Shown piece by piece: positions 27,597-36,395 of a stretch of DNA of 64,000 nt. The position numbers were made by a program, and so were the translations under genes. Positions within the stretch are counted from its first letter, which is position 1; each line of letters opens with the position of its first letter. The DNA comes from Shinella sumterensis (GTDB lineage Bacteria; Pseudomonadota; Alphaproteobacteria; Rhizobiales; Rhizobiaceae), in NCBI RefSeq assembly GCF_004514425.2, contig NZ_MYFN02000003.1, positions 335,014-399,013 of the forward strand, read 5' to 3'. The notes beneath the pieces are model-generated. The model worked only from the letters and a program-made list of their open reading frames with translations, did not search any database and had not been told where the DNA came from.

Positions 27597-28102
27597 GCGA
27601 TGGGCCTTCCCCGCAATTCGGCGATATCCTTGAAGAGCGAGGAGAGCGACTGCGCGAGCATCATGAACACCCCGAAGGTCATGACGATCTTGATCGGCGC
27701 CATGTAGGGCGCCCAGGCGGTGAAGCTCTTTTCGTTGAACTGAATGGCGTAGGTTGTGCTGGAGATGCCGCCATAGAGCATGAAGCCGAGGAAGACGATC
27801 AGCGCAACCGAGGTCACGATGTCGAAGATCGCCCGCTTGCGGGCCGACCAGGTGCCGTAGAACAGGTCCATGCGGACGTGGTCGCCGGTCTGCATGGCAA
27901 AGGCACCGCCCAGCATGTAATAGGCGGCCATGGTGAACTGCGCGGATTCGAGCGTCCAGTTCGCCGGCAGGCGGAAGGCCTTGGACAGCGACGAGTACAG
28001 GAGGATCGCAAACATCGCGAAGATCAGATACATCGCGAAAATGCCGACACGCCGGTTGAACGTGTCGACGAAGCGCACATAGCTCTTGATGACATCAGGC
28101 AT
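27593..28102 (-). CDS. TRAP transporter small permease (DctQ family)
   Basis: 169 aa from the ATG at 28102, chosen for GGAGG 8 bases upstream; a longer in-frame start exists without a ribosome site. Four hydrophobic helices fit DctQ ('GIFAMYLIFAMFAILLYSSL', 'YMLGGAFAMQTGDHVRMDLFY' in part). The 'GDHVRMD' loop is conserved in the family. DctQ clamps the DctM channel in the inner membrane. It lies 135 bases after the amidohydrolase gene. Confidence 0.9.
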   Translation of the reverse strand: MPDVIKSYVRFVDTFNRRVGIFAMYLIFAMFAILLYSSLSKAFRLPANWTLESAQFTMAAYYMLGGAFAMQTGDHVRMDLFYGTWSARKRAIFDIVTSVALIVFLGFMLYGGISSTTYAIQFNEKSFTAWAPYMAPIKIVMTFGVFMMLAQSLSSLFKDIAELRGRPIA

Positions 28103-28237
28103 GGTTTCCGCCTCCGTCGGCAGCAACGGCATTTTCAGCCGGCCCATTCCTCAAATGCGAAAACGCAAGCATTCGCCTCGCCTCTCCAGTTCGTGTTCAG
28201 TTCCGTTTCCACGGGCCGTTCGTTCCCCGGTCTTTTT

Positions 28238-28999
28238 TTATTCTATTGCCGACAGGGCCGCGCCGAGCAGTCCCGCAAGATAGCCGGCCACGACCTTCTG
28301 GCCGGCTTCATTCTGAATGAGGTCGTTGCGGACCTCGATCATCACGTTGGGCAGGCCCTTGGACAGGCCGTGCTCGCGAAGCGTATGCGTCACGCCGTCC
28401 TCGGGGCCGTAAGGCTCGTTGCGGCGGATGGTATAGGGGCCGTCCGTGCCAGCGGCCGCCAGCATGGCATCGGCAAGGCGCGTATCGGCGTCGTGCAGGA
28501 TGCCGATCTCGACATCGCGCGGCTTGCCGAAATAGACCGGCGTGAAACTGTGCATCGTCACGATGACGGGCGGCCTGCCCTCTGCGATCCGCGTCTCCAC
28601 GAGGCCGCGCAGCCGGTCGCGGAAGGGAATGTAGAGCGCCCGCGTGCGGGCATCGCGCGCCGCCTGGTCGAGTCCGGCATTGCCCGGCACATCGAAGACC
28701 TCGCTCTTTGCCGGCATGGCCGCCGGCGATTCCGGCGGGCGATTGCAATCGTAGGCGAGACGAGAGAAGCGCTGGAACAGCAGCGTGGCGTCGAGTTGCT
28801 CCGCCATCAGCCGCGAAACGGCGAGGGCGCCCGGATCCCAGGCGATATGGCTGGCAAGCGCCTCGGCGGAAAGGCCGAGCGTGCCGAGCGAGGCCGGCAA
28901 TTGGCGCGATGCATGCTCGCACACCAGGATCACCGGGCCCTGCGCAACAGCATTCTCCAGGGCGACAGGGTCGCCCTCCTCTCCAGTCAGAATTCCCAT
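28238..28999 (-). CDS. N-formylglutamate-amidohydrolase-family protein
   Basis: 253 aa. FGase-family zinc amidohydrolase: 'VILVCEHASRQLP' (metal-binding Glu/His), 'HIAWDPGALAVSRLMAEQL', 'YDCNRPPES', 'PVIVTMHSFTPVY' (His), 'NVMIEVRNDLI' (Glu/Arg). The named enzyme splits N-formyl-L-glutamate in histidine breakdown, but no hut genes adjoin and the operon encodes a gamma-glutamyl ligase. Here it may instead release glutamate from a gamma-glutamyl-amino acid. It is first in the minus-strand operon and shares its promoter region with the divergent rpiR-type gene, which contains two matching palindromes. Confidence 0.8.
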   Translation of the reverse strand: MGILTGEEGDPVALENAVAQGPVILVCEHASRQLPASLGTLGLSAEALASHIAWDPGALAVSRLMAEQLDATLLFQRFSRLAYDCNRPPESPAAMPAKSEVFDVPGNAGLDQAARDARTRALYIPFRDRLRGLVETRIAEGRPPVIVTMHSFTPVYFGKPRDVEIGILHDADTRLADAMLAAAGTDGPYTIRRNEPYGPEDGVTHTLREHGLSKGLPNVMIEVRNDLIQNEAGQKVVAGYLAGLLGAALSAIE

Positions 29000-29032
29000 A
29001 GCCTGATCCCCTCGACCGGCTTTTTTCGTTGC

Positions 29033-29048
29033 TGAAAAGAATTCTTCA
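29033..29048. promoter_or_regulatory. Operator-like palindrome, site 1
   Basis: TGAAAAGAATTCTTCA: half-sites TGAARA and TCTTCA around 4 bases. It shares this layout with site 2 and lies 33 bases upstream of the amidohydrolase start. Confidence 0.6.
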
Positions 29049-29074
29049 CTAGACAGCCGCTGTCAACCGCCGCG

Positions 29075-29090
29075 TGAAGAAATCTCTTCA
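29075..29090. promoter_or_regulatory. Operator-like palindrome, site 2
   Basis: TGAAGAAATCTCTTCA: perfect TGAAGA/TCTTCA half-sites around AATC. It starts exactly 42 bases (four helical turns) from site 1, so a regulator would occupy one DNA face. The RpiR-type protein encoded next door is the natural candidate. Confidence 0.65.
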
Positions 29091-29169
29091 AAAAAACATT
29101 TGACTCGCATTGTGACAGGGCGTTTTATCGTCGAAACCCCGGCGGAGACCGGGGCTGCAGGGGAAAAAT

Positions 29170-30072
29170 TTGACACTCAATCAAGCATCCATGACGGTGT
29201 CGGATGTGATCTCTGCCCACTTCGATGCGCTGACGCGCGCCGAACGGCAGCTCGCCACATCATTGCTCGACAACTACCCGGTCTCCGGGCTGGGCAGCAT
29301 CACCACGGTGGCGGACAATGCCGGCGTCTCGACGCCCACCGTCGCACGCATGGTGCAGAAGCTGGGCTTTCGCGGCTTCCCGGATTTTCAGGCGCGCCTG
29401 CACCACGAGCTGGAGGCGACGCTCTCCAACCCCATCACCAAGCATGACCGCTGGGCCGCCAATGCGCCCGGCACGCATATCCTCAACCGCTTCGCCGATG
29501 CGATCATGAACAACATGCGCCAGACGCTCTCGCAGGTGGAGACCGCCGACTTCGACAGCGCGAGCGCCCTTCTGGCCGACCGCCAGCGCAGCATCTACAT
29601 CATCGGCGGGCGCATCACGAAGGCGCTGGCCGACTATCTCTTCACACATCTTCAGGTCATCCGCCCGAACGTCACGCAGATCGCCGCCAACCCCGCGTCC
29701 TGGCCGCACTACGTTCTGAACATGAAGGCCGGCGACGTGCTGGTGATCTTCGATATCCGCCGTTACGAGCAGGAGATGGAGACGCTGGGCCGCGTGGCAC
29801 GCGAGCGCGGCGTCGAGATCGTGCTCTTCACCGATCAATGGGCGTCACCCGTGGCCAAGGCCGCCGCGAAGGTATTCCGCGTGCATATCGAGGCACCCTC
29901 GGCCTGGGATTCCTCCGTCGTCACGCTCTTCATCGTCGAGTCGCTGATCGAGGCCGTCCAGAGTTCGGGCTGGGAGGAAACCAGCGACCGAATGAAGACG
30001 CTGGAGGGCCTGTTCGAGGCCAGCCGGCTTTTTCGCAAGCCCCGGCCGGAGCTGCCGGACAAACCACGATAA
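29170..30072 (+). CDS. RpiR-family transcriptional regulator (HTH + SIS domain)
   Basis: 300 aa. The TTG at 29170 has AGGGG six bases upstream; the next ATG (29191) has no ribosome site, so TTG is preferred with some doubt. Residues about 8-85 are the HTH_6 domain ('LTRAERQLATSLLDNYP', 'VSTPTVARMVQKLGFRGFPDFQ'). Residues about 120-270 are a SIS domain that binds a phosphosugar or other small effector ('IYIIGGRITKALADYLF', 'VLVIFDIRRYEQE', 'VLFTDQWASPVAK'). Divergent from the amine-catabolic operon and 97 bases upstream of an ABC importer, so it probably controls both. Confidence 0.9.
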   Translation: MTLNQASMTVSDVISAHFDALTRAERQLATSLLDNYPVSGLGSITTVADNAGVSTPTVARMVQKLGFRGFPDFQARLHHELEATLSNPITKHDRWAANAPGTHILNRFADAIMNNMRQTLSQVETADFDSASALLADRQRSIYIIGGRITKALADYLFTHLQVIRPNVTQIAANPASWPHYVLNMKAGDVLVIFDIRRYEQEMETLGRVARERGVEIVLFTDQWASPVAKAAAKVFRVHIEAPSAWDSSVVTLFIVESLIEAVQSSGWEETSDRMKTLEGLFEASRLFRKPRPELPDKPR

Positions 30073-30169
30073 ACAAAAGAAAAAAGCGATACGGAACTGT
30101 CACATAAGGTTCACGCGCCACCAGTATCAGCTTCGCCGAAGTTGACTGACACACAAAAGGAGAACACCC

Positions 30170-31276
30170 GTGATGTCATCTACGAAACGTCTGCTCTCGC
30201 TCTCCACAGCGCTTGCGATCGCCCTTCCCTCGCTCGCCCTTGCCGAGCCGAGCGCCGAGCTCATCGAAGCCGCCAAGAAGGAAGGCATGCTGACCACCAT
30301 CGCCCTGCCGCACGACTGGTGCGGTTACGGTGACGTCATCGCCTCCTTCAAGGCGAAGTATCCGGAAATCCAGGTCAACGAACTGAACCCGGATGCCGGT
30401 TCGGCCGACGAAGTCGAAGCCATCAAGGCCAACAAGGACAACAAGGGCCCGCAGTCGCCCGACGTGATCGACGTCGGTCTCGCCTTCGGCCCGCAGGCCA
30501 AGGCCGAAGGCCTGCTGCAGCCCTACAAGGTCTCGACCTGGGACGAAATCCCCGACACGATCAAGGACGCCGAAGGCTACTGGTACGGTGACTATTACGG
30601 CGTGATGTCGTTCCTGGTGAACAAGGATCTCGTTCCCAACACGCCGAAGGACTGGGCCGACCTCCTGAAGCCGGAATATGCCGGTCAGGTCGCTCTCGCC
30701 GGCGACCCGCGCGCCTCCAACCAGGCCATCCTGGGCGTTCTCGCCGCCGGTCTCGCCAAGGACGCGAAGTCCGGCAAGGAAGCCGGTGAGGCAGGTCTCG
30801 CCTACTTTGCGGAGCTGAACAAGGCGGGCAACTTCGTCCCCGTCATCGGCAAGTCCGGCACGCTGGCGCAGGGCTCGACCCCGATCGTCATCGCATGGGA
30901 CTACAACGCGCTGGGCTGGGCCAAGACGCTGAACGGCAACCCGCCGACCGAGGTCGTGGTTCCGGAAAAGGGTGTTCTCGCCGGCGTCTACGTCCAGGCG
31001 ATTTCGGCTTATGCCCCGCACCCGAACGCGGCCAAGCTGTGGATGGAACACCTCTATTCCGACGAAGGTCAGCTCGGCTGGCTGAAGGGCTATTGCCATC
31101 CGGCGCGCTTCAACGCCATGGTCAAGGCCGGCAAGGTTCCGCAGGACCTGATCGACGCCCTGCCGCCGGCAGCATCCTATGAAAAGGCCTACTTCCCGAC
31201 GCTCGAGGAAGTGGACGCCAACAAGGCTGCCGTCACCGGCGCGTGGGACAGCGTCGTCGGCGCGAACGTGCAATAA
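30170..31276 (+). CDS. ABC transporter substrate-binding protein (AfuA/Fe3+-polyamine-like family)
   Basis: 368 aa with a signal peptide (cleavage near 'LALAEP', residue 25). AAAGGAG precedes a GTG-ATG pair, so initiation may be at 30170 or 30173. Two-lobed extracellular-solute-binding protein family 1/COG1840: 'LIEAAKKEGMLTTIALPHDW', 'SPDVIDVGLAFGPQAKAEGLL', 'PKDWADLLKPEYAGQVALAG', 'APHPNAAKLWMEHLYSDEG'. Relatives bind Fe3+, phosphonates, thiamine or polyamines. Gene context (amine catabolism, RpiR regulator) suggests an amine-like ligand, but that is inference. Confidence 0.88.
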   Translation: MMSSTKRLLSLSTALAIALPSLALAEPSAELIEAAKKEGMLTTIALPHDWCGYGDVIASFKAKYPEIQVNELNPDAGSADEVEAIKANKDNKGPQSPDVIDVGLAFGPQAKAEGLLQPYKVSTWDEIPDTIKDAEGYWYGDYYGVMSFLVNKDLVPNTPKDWADLLKPEYAGQVALAGDPRASNQAILGVLAAGLAKDAKSGKEAGEAGLAYFAELNKAGNFVPVIGKSGTLAQGSTPIVIAWDYNALGWAKTLNGNPPTEVVVPEKGVLAGVYVQAISAYAPHPNAAKLWMEHLYSDEGQLGWLKGYCHPARFNAMVKAGKVPQDLIDALPPAASYEKAYFPTLEEVDANKAAVTGAWDSVVGANVQ

Positions 31277-31287
31277 GCAACACGCTC

Positions 31288-31317
31288 CGTCGCCCCGGCT
31301 GTTCGGCCGGGGCGACG
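31288..31317 (+). terminator. Intercistronic hairpin between SBP and permease genes
   Basis: Perfect 12-bp GC stem (31288-31299 with 31306-31317), 6-base loop, no T run. The position fits partial termination or 3' stabilisation, giving more binding protein than permease. Confidence 0.6.
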
Positions 31318-31359
31318 ACTGCGGTCCGCCCGTGCGGCACCCCCTTCGAGGTCATCGTG

Positions 31360-32250
31360 ATGTCATCAGACAGTTCAGCCCCCCGACAGCCGACGCGCGA
31401 ACCGTTCCGCCTCCCGCTGCACTGGCTGGGCGCGTTGCCGTTCGCGATCTTCGTCCTGCTGTTCCTGATCATGCCGACGATGCGCATCGTCATCGGCGCC
31501 TTCCAGACGCCGGAAGGCAGCTTCACGCTGGACAATATCCGCGGCCTGTTCACCACCTCGATCATGTCGGCCTACTGGATCTCGATCAAGATCAGCATCG
31601 CCTCGGCCCTGCTCGGTTGCCTGATCGGCTTTTCGGTCGCGGCCGCCGCCGTGCTCGGCGGTTTGCCGAAATGGATCCGCAGCCCGCTTCTCACCTTTTC
31701 CGGCGTGGCCTCCAACTTCGCGGGCGTGCCGCTCGCCTTCGCGTTTCTCGCGACACTCGGCCCCGTCGGTCTCATCACGGTGTTCCTGCAGACCCAGTTC
31801 GGCATCAACCTGCGCGCGCTCGGCTTCAATCTCCTGTCCTTCTGGGGCCTGACGATCACCTATCTGTTCTTCCAGATCCCGCTGATGATCCTCATCATCA
31901 CGCCGGCGCTCGACGGCTTGAAGCGCGAGTGGCGTGAGGCGGCGCAGATCCTCGGCGCCACCAACACGCAATACTGGCGCATGGTCGCCTTCCCGATCCT
32001 GCTGCCGTCGTTCCTGGGAACGCTGGCACTGCTGTTCGCCAATGCCTTCGGGGCCGTGGCCACGGCCATCGCGCTCACCGGTTCCTCGCTGTCCATCGTG
32101 CCGATCCTGCTTTTCGCGCAGATCCGCGGCGACGTGCTCGGCAACCCGCATCTCGGCTATGCCCTCGCCTTCGGCATGATCGTCGTGACCGGCGTCGCCA
32201 ACACCATCTACATATGGCTGCGTGCGCGCAGCGAAAGGTGGCTGAAATGA
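31360..32250 (+). CDS. ABC transporter permease, subunit 1
   Basis: 296 aa from the ATG at 31360 (an in-frame GTG is adjacent; GAGG upstream). Six or so membrane spans with the BPD_transp_1 domain; the ATPase-contact EAA loop is 'EWREAAQILGATNTQYWRMV'. It pairs with the next permease, as in putrescine- and iron-type importers. The first 20 residues are polar and cytoplasmic. The stop overlaps the next ATG by 4 bases. Confidence 0.92.
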   Translation: MSSDSSAPRQPTREPFRLPLHWLGALPFAIFVLLFLIMPTMRIVIGAFQTPEGSFTLDNIRGLFTTSIMSAYWISIKISIASALLGCLIGFSVAAAAVLGGLPKWIRSPLLTFSGVASNFAGVPLAFAFLATLGPVGLITVFLQTQFGINLRALGFNLLSFWGLTITYLFFQIPLMILIITPALDGLKREWREAAQILGATNTQYWRMVAFPILLPSFLGTLALLFANAFGAVATAIALTGSSLSIVPILLFAQIRGDVLGNPHLGYALAFGMIVVTGVANTIYIWLRARSERWLK

Positions 32251-33029
32251 AGAAGTTCTGGGCCTGGGGCGCCCTTATCTTCGGTCTGCTCTATTTCATC
32301 CTGCCGCTGATCGGCATGACCAACTTCTCCCTGAAGATGCGCCGCGGCGTCTATTCGCTCGATGCCTATGCCGTCGTGCTGGGCGATCCGCGCTTCCAGG
32401 AGACCTTCACCTATTCCATCCTGATGGCGCTCGCGACCATCGTCTTCGGCGTCGTGCTGGTGGTGCCGACGGCCTATTGGGTCCGCCTCAAGCTGCCCGG
32501 CCTTCGGCCCTATATCGAGTTCGTCACGCTGCTGCCGCTGGTCATTCCGGCCATCGTCATCGTCTTCGGCTATATCAGGCTCTACAACACATCGAGCTGG
32601 CTGCCGCTGACGGGATCGATCACAGGCACCAACATCCTCCTGATGTTCGGCTATGCCACGCTGGCGCTGCCCTACATGTATCGCTCCGTCGATACGGGCC
32701 TGCGCGCCATCGACATCGCCACGCTGACGGAGGCCGCCCAGAGCCTCGGTGCCGGCTGGACGACGATCCTCGCCAAGATCATCCTGCCGAATGTGCTGGT
32801 CGCGGTTCTCTCCGGCGCCTTCCTGACCTTCGCCATCGTCATCGGCGAGTTCACCATGGCCGCCCTTTTGAATCGCCCGGCCTTCGGCCCGTACATGCAG
32901 CTGCTCGGCGCCAACCGCGCCTATGAGCCCGCGGCACTCGCGGTCATGTCCTTCGTCCTCACCTGGGGCTGCCTCGGCCTGATCCAGCTTGTCTCCCGTT
33001 TCCAGAAGGGCGCGCAAAGCCCCGCCTAA
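32247..33029 (+). CDS. ABC transporter permease, subunit 2
   Basis: 260 aa from the ATG at 32247, overlapping the upstream stop (ATGA). PotC-like membrane protein with about six spans; the EAA loop reads 'LTEAAQSLGAGWTTILAKII'. 'AFLTFAIVIGEFTMAALL' is a typical late-helix segment of spermidine/putrescine- and Fe3+-type permeases. It forms a heterodimeric channel with the preceding subunit. 9 bases separate it from the ATPase gene. Confidence 0.92.
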   Translation: MKKFWAWGALIFGLLYFILPLIGMTNFSLKMRRGVYSLDAYAVVLGDPRFQETFTYSILMALATIVFGVVLVVPTAYWVRLKLPGLRPYIEFVTLLPLVIPAIVIVFGYIRLYNTSSWLPLTGSITGTNILLMFGYATLALPYMYRSVDTGLRAIDIATLTEAAQSLGAGWTTILAKIILPNVLVAVLSGAFLTFAIVIGEFTMAALLNRPAFGPYMQLLGANRAYEPAALAVMSFVLTWGCLGLIQLVSRFQKGAQSPA

Positions 33030-33038
33030 GGACCCTTT

Positions 33039-34100
33039 ATGAGCTTCCTGACCCTCACCAGCCTCCAGAAGTCCTTCGGCCCCGTTCAGGTCGTCAAGGA
33101 TTTCAACATGTCCATCGAGAAGGGCGAGTTCATCTCGTTCCTCGGTCCGTCCGGCTGCGGCAAGACCACGGTGCTGCGCATGATCGCCGGCTTCGAGACG
33201 CCCTCCGGCGGCACCATCACCATCAACGGCAAGAGCCAGGCAAACCTGCGCCCCAACCAGCGCAACATCGGCATGGTCTTCCAGGCCTATGCGCTCTTCC
33301 CGAACATGAACGTCGCCGAAAACGTCGCCTTCGGCCTCAAGGTCGCCGGTCGTCCCAAGGCGGAGATCGACCAGCGCGTCAAGGAAATGCTCGGCCTCAT
33401 CAAGCTCGACCACCTCGCCGACCGCTACCCCTACCAGATGTCGGGCGGCCAGCAGCAGCGCGTGGCGCTCGCCCGCGCGCTCGCACCGAAGCCGCAGGTC
33501 CTTCTGCTCGACGAGCCGCTGTCGGCCCTCGACGCCAAGATCCGCGTATCGCTGCGCGAAGAGATCCGCATGATCCAGCAGCAGCTGGGCATCACCACCG
33601 TCTTCGTCACGCACGACCAGGAAGAGGCGCTGTCAATCTCCGACCGCATCGTTGTCATGAACGCCGGCCGCGCCGACCAGATCGGCGCGCCCGCAGACAT
33701 CTACAACCGCCCCGCCACGCGCTTCGTCGCCAACTTCGTCGGCACGCTGAACCTCATCGAGGCGAAGGTCGTCGATCCCGCCTCCAACCGCGTGTCGATC
33801 GGCGACCAGGGCGTCACCCTGCGAGAACCGCTCGGCGACGTGAAGGCGGGTGACACGATCTCGCTGGCGCTGCGCCCCGAGGCCGGATCGATCGCGCCGG
33901 ATGCCAAGGGCGATACCGCGCTGTCCGGCGAGGTGGTCTCCACCAACTTCCTCGGCTCGGTCATCCGCACCCGCATGAAGGTCGGCGAAAGCATCATCTC
34001 CTTCGACATGTTCAACAGCCCGGGCCTCGTGCCCCCGGTGGTGGGCGAGACGGTCACGCTGCGCTTCGTGGCAAGCGACCTGCTCATTATCCGCGACTAG
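33039..34100 (+). CDS. ABC transporter ATP-binding protein (PotA/FbpC type)
   Basis: 353 aa. N-terminal ATPase: Walker A 'GPSGCGKTT', Q-loop 'GMVFQAYALFP', signature 'MSGGQQQRVALARAL', Walker B 'LLLDEPLSALDAK', H-loop 'FVTHDQEEAL'. Residues about 240-353 form a TOBE/MOP regulatory domain ('ISLALRPEAGSI'). It drives the importer encoded just upstream. The Met after 'ACCCTTT' is the only sensible start. A strong terminator follows before the FMN riboswitch. Confidence 0.95.
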   Translation: MSFLTLTSLQKSFGPVQVVKDFNMSIEKGEFISFLGPSGCGKTTVLRMIAGFETPSGGTITINGKSQANLRPNQRNIGMVFQAYALFPNMNVAENVAFGLKVAGRPKAEIDQRVKEMLGLIKLDHLADRYPYQMSGGQQQRVALARALAPKPQVLLLDEPLSALDAKIRVSLREEIRMIQQQLGITTVFVTHDQEEALSISDRIVVMNAGRADQIGAPADIYNRPATRFVANFVGTLNLIEAKVVDPASNRVSIGDQGVTLREPLGDVKAGDTISLALRPEAGSIAPDAKGDTALSGEVVSTNFLGSVIRTRMKVGESIISFDMFNSPGLVPPVVGETVTLRFVASDLLIIRD

Positions 34101-34162
34101 CCGTTCATTCCAGCCTTCCGGCGAAGGTTGGAAAATTCTGTCGTGAAAGTCGCTCTTTGCGT

Positions 34163-34190
34163 CGCCCGCGGATTTGATCCGCGGGCGTTT
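34163..34190 (+). terminator. Terminator of the ABC importer operon
   Basis: Perfect 11-bp GC stem (34163-34173 with 34177-34187), TTG loop, then TTT. Separates the importer from the riboswitch unit. Confidence 0.75.
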
Positions 34191-34205
34191 GCCCGTTATG
34201 GTCCT

Positions 34206-34353
34206 GATGTTCTCAGGGCGGGGTGAAACTCCCCACCGGCGGTATCCGGAGCGATCCGGGAGCCCGCGAGCGCCTTCCGGTGGAAGGGTCAGCAGATCCG
34301 GTGCGATGCCGGAGCCGACGGTCACAGTCCGGATGAAAGAGGGCAAGCAGGAC
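34206..34353 (+). ncRNA. FMN riboswitch (RFN element)
   Basis: The conserved RFN core is readable in order: 'TTCTCAGGGCGGGGTGAA' at 34210, 'CCCCACCGGCGGT', 'GAGCCCGCGAGCGCC', 'GGTCAGCAGATCCGGTG', 'GCCGGAGCCGACGGTCACAGTCC' (split), 'GGATGAAAGAGGGCAAG'. FMN binding to this RNA lowers expression of riboflavin genes. It precedes ribH by about 80 bases. In that gap CAAGGG and CCCTTG (near 34389 and 34415) can pair and bracket the region just before the ribH ribosome site, so translational control is more likely than termination. Confidence 0.95.
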
Positions 34354-34403
34354 CACCGCCGCGCTGGCGGACAACCTGCATGTTCGCCCAAGGGGACCGT
34401 TGA

Positions 34404-34910
<507 letters not shown>

Positions 34911-35227
34911 ATCGACGCATCAACGACCGGAATCGTCCTGCCAGCGCATGGCGATAACGCGTTGAAATGACAAGAGCAGACCCGGCGTCGGCCGGGTTTG
35001 CGATGGTCCCCGAACGCCGCGCGCTGCCGTGCCGGACGATCCCGCCGGCATGCTCGCTGCACCGCACAAGTCCCAATGTGGGGTGCGCGATTTACGGATA
35101 AATCACCTCTCCCGGCTTACCATGCGCACGACCGCCTGTTGCGCGGGCTCGTTTCCGGCGGCCACCGGCATGCCCGTCCTTCCGGCCCGTGGCAGCGAGG
35201 CCGACTTAACGGCAGGGGAACAGCGCG
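34911..35227. other. 317-base intergenic region: ribH terminator and a hairpin before the PotD-like gene
   Basis: No convincing ORF. It contains the ribH terminator (34980-34999) and an imperfect hairpin at 35059-35086 (GCACC-g-CACA paired with TGTG-g-GGTGC, one mismatch, 8-base loop) that could be an operator or leader structure for the downstream binding-protein gene. 'AGGGGAA' at about 35213 is that gene's ribosome site. I see no clear sigma70 promoter. Confidence 0.5.
34980..34999 (+). terminator. Terminator of ribH
   Basis: 7-bp GC stem (34980-34986 with 34991-34997), GTCG loop, short T run. It lies 70 bases after the stop. Confidence 0.7.
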
Positions 35228-36382
35228 ATGTCGAAGCGGTTCAGCAAACATGACGCGATGGAGGCCGGCGCGCTGACGGACACCTTCATGCGCCTCAAGC
35301 GCGGCTCGATCACCCGGCGCCATTTCCTTGAAATCACCGGCCTTGGCCTTGCCGCCGCCGTTCTTGCCCGCCAGCCGGGGTTCTCATCGGCCGCCCATGC
35401 GAGCGACGATCTTGGATCGAGCATGTCGATCGCGACATGGCCGAACTATCACGACCCGGCGACGTTCGAGGCCTTCACCGCTGCCACGGGCGTCGCGGTA
35501 GAGGTGAACATCTTCGGTTCGAACGAGGAGATGCTGGAGGCGCTTCGAGCCGACAGCGCCCGATGGGACCTGTTCGTGCCGACCAACTACACGATCTCCA
35601 CCTATGCCCGCCTCGGCCTGATCGAACCGCTCGACCTGCCCCGCCTGCCGAATTTCGATGCAGGCACCCAGAATGCCCGCTTCACCAGCCAGGGCACCGC
35701 CGAGGGCAAGGTCTATGCGCTGCCGAAGAACTGGGGCACGACCGGCATCGCCTACAACACGGACAAGGTGAAGGTCACGAGCTGGAAGGAGTTCTTCGCG
35801 GCCGCCATGGACGAGGCGGACGGCCGCGCGATCGTGCACGACTACCAGCTCACCGCCATCGGCAACGCCCTCGTCTCGCTCGGCTTCTCCTTCAACTCGG
35901 TGAAGCCCGGGGAACTTGCCAAGGCGGAGGAACTGCTGCTTGAGGTCAAGCCGCATCTCTATACCGTCACCAGCGACTATCAGCCCCCCATGCGCGGCAC
36001 CGATGCCTGGATGATCATGTGCTGGACCAGTGACGGCGCGCAGCTCAATCGCGACGTGCCCGAAATCGCCTTCACCCTCGGTTCGGACGGTGGCGAGATC
36101 TGGTCGGATTTCTACGCCATTCCGAAAAATGCACCCAACAAGCCGGCCGGCTACGCGCTGTTGAACTTCCTGATGGACCCGCAGAATGCGGTGCGCGAGC
36201 ACATCGCCAACGGCACCCCGGCCACCGACAGCCGCGTCGTCGCCCTGCTGCCGGCCGAAATCACCGGCAACAGGATCGTCTATCCGGACGAGGCCGCCCT
36301 CACGCCGCTCGAATTCGGCGCCGCCGTCACGCTCACCGATCCGGCCCGCGCCGAGATCATGGCGCGGTTCAAGGCCGCCTGA
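35228..36382 (+). CDS. Orphan PotD-like polyamine-type solute-binding protein (Tat-exported)
   Basis: 384 aa. A long N-terminal extension ends in a twin-arginine signal, 'SITRRHFLEITGLGLAAAVLA' (quoted in part, residues about 29-48). The mature part is a spermidine/putrescine-binding fold: 'MSIATWPNYHDPATFEAFTA', 'WDLFVPTNYTISTYARLGLI', 'ALPKNWGTTGIAYNTDKV', 'WSDFYAIPKNAPNKPAGYAL'. Acidic residues around the pocket would suit a cationic amine. There is no permease or ATPase next to it, so it may feed an importer elsewhere. It might serve the importer at 31360-34100, interrupted by ribH, but that importer has its own binding protein. Confidence 0.85.
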   Translation: MSKRFSKHDAMEAGALTDTFMRLKRGSITRRHFLEITGLGLAAAVLARQPGFSSAAHASDDLGSSMSIATWPNYHDPATFEAFTAATGVAVEVNIFGSNEEMLEALRADSARWDLFVPTNYTISTYARLGLIEPLDLPRLPNFDAGTQNARFTSQGTAEGKVYALPKNWGTTGIAYNTDKVKVTSWKEFFAAAMDEADGRAIVHDYQLTAIGNALVSLGFSFNSVKPGELAKAEELLLEVKPHLYTVTSDYQPPMRGTDAWMIMCWTSDGAQLNRDVPEIAFTLGSDGGEIWSDFYAIPKNAPNKPAGYALLNFLMDPQNAVREHIANGTPATDSRVVALLPAEITGNRIVYPDEAALTPLEFGAAVTLTDPARAEIMARFKAA

Positions 36383-36395
36383 GCGGCAACCGGCC

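Noticed and set aside
25074..27707. 877-codon plus-strand open frame across the TRAP genes
   Set aside because: His/Asp/Arg-rich shadow opposite well-supported DctP and DctM genes.
30170..31370. Shared GTGATGTCATC string at the starts of the binding-protein and permease genes
   Set aside because: Only 11 bases, explained by the same first codons (GTG/ATG-Ser-Ser); too short to indicate duplication or regulation.
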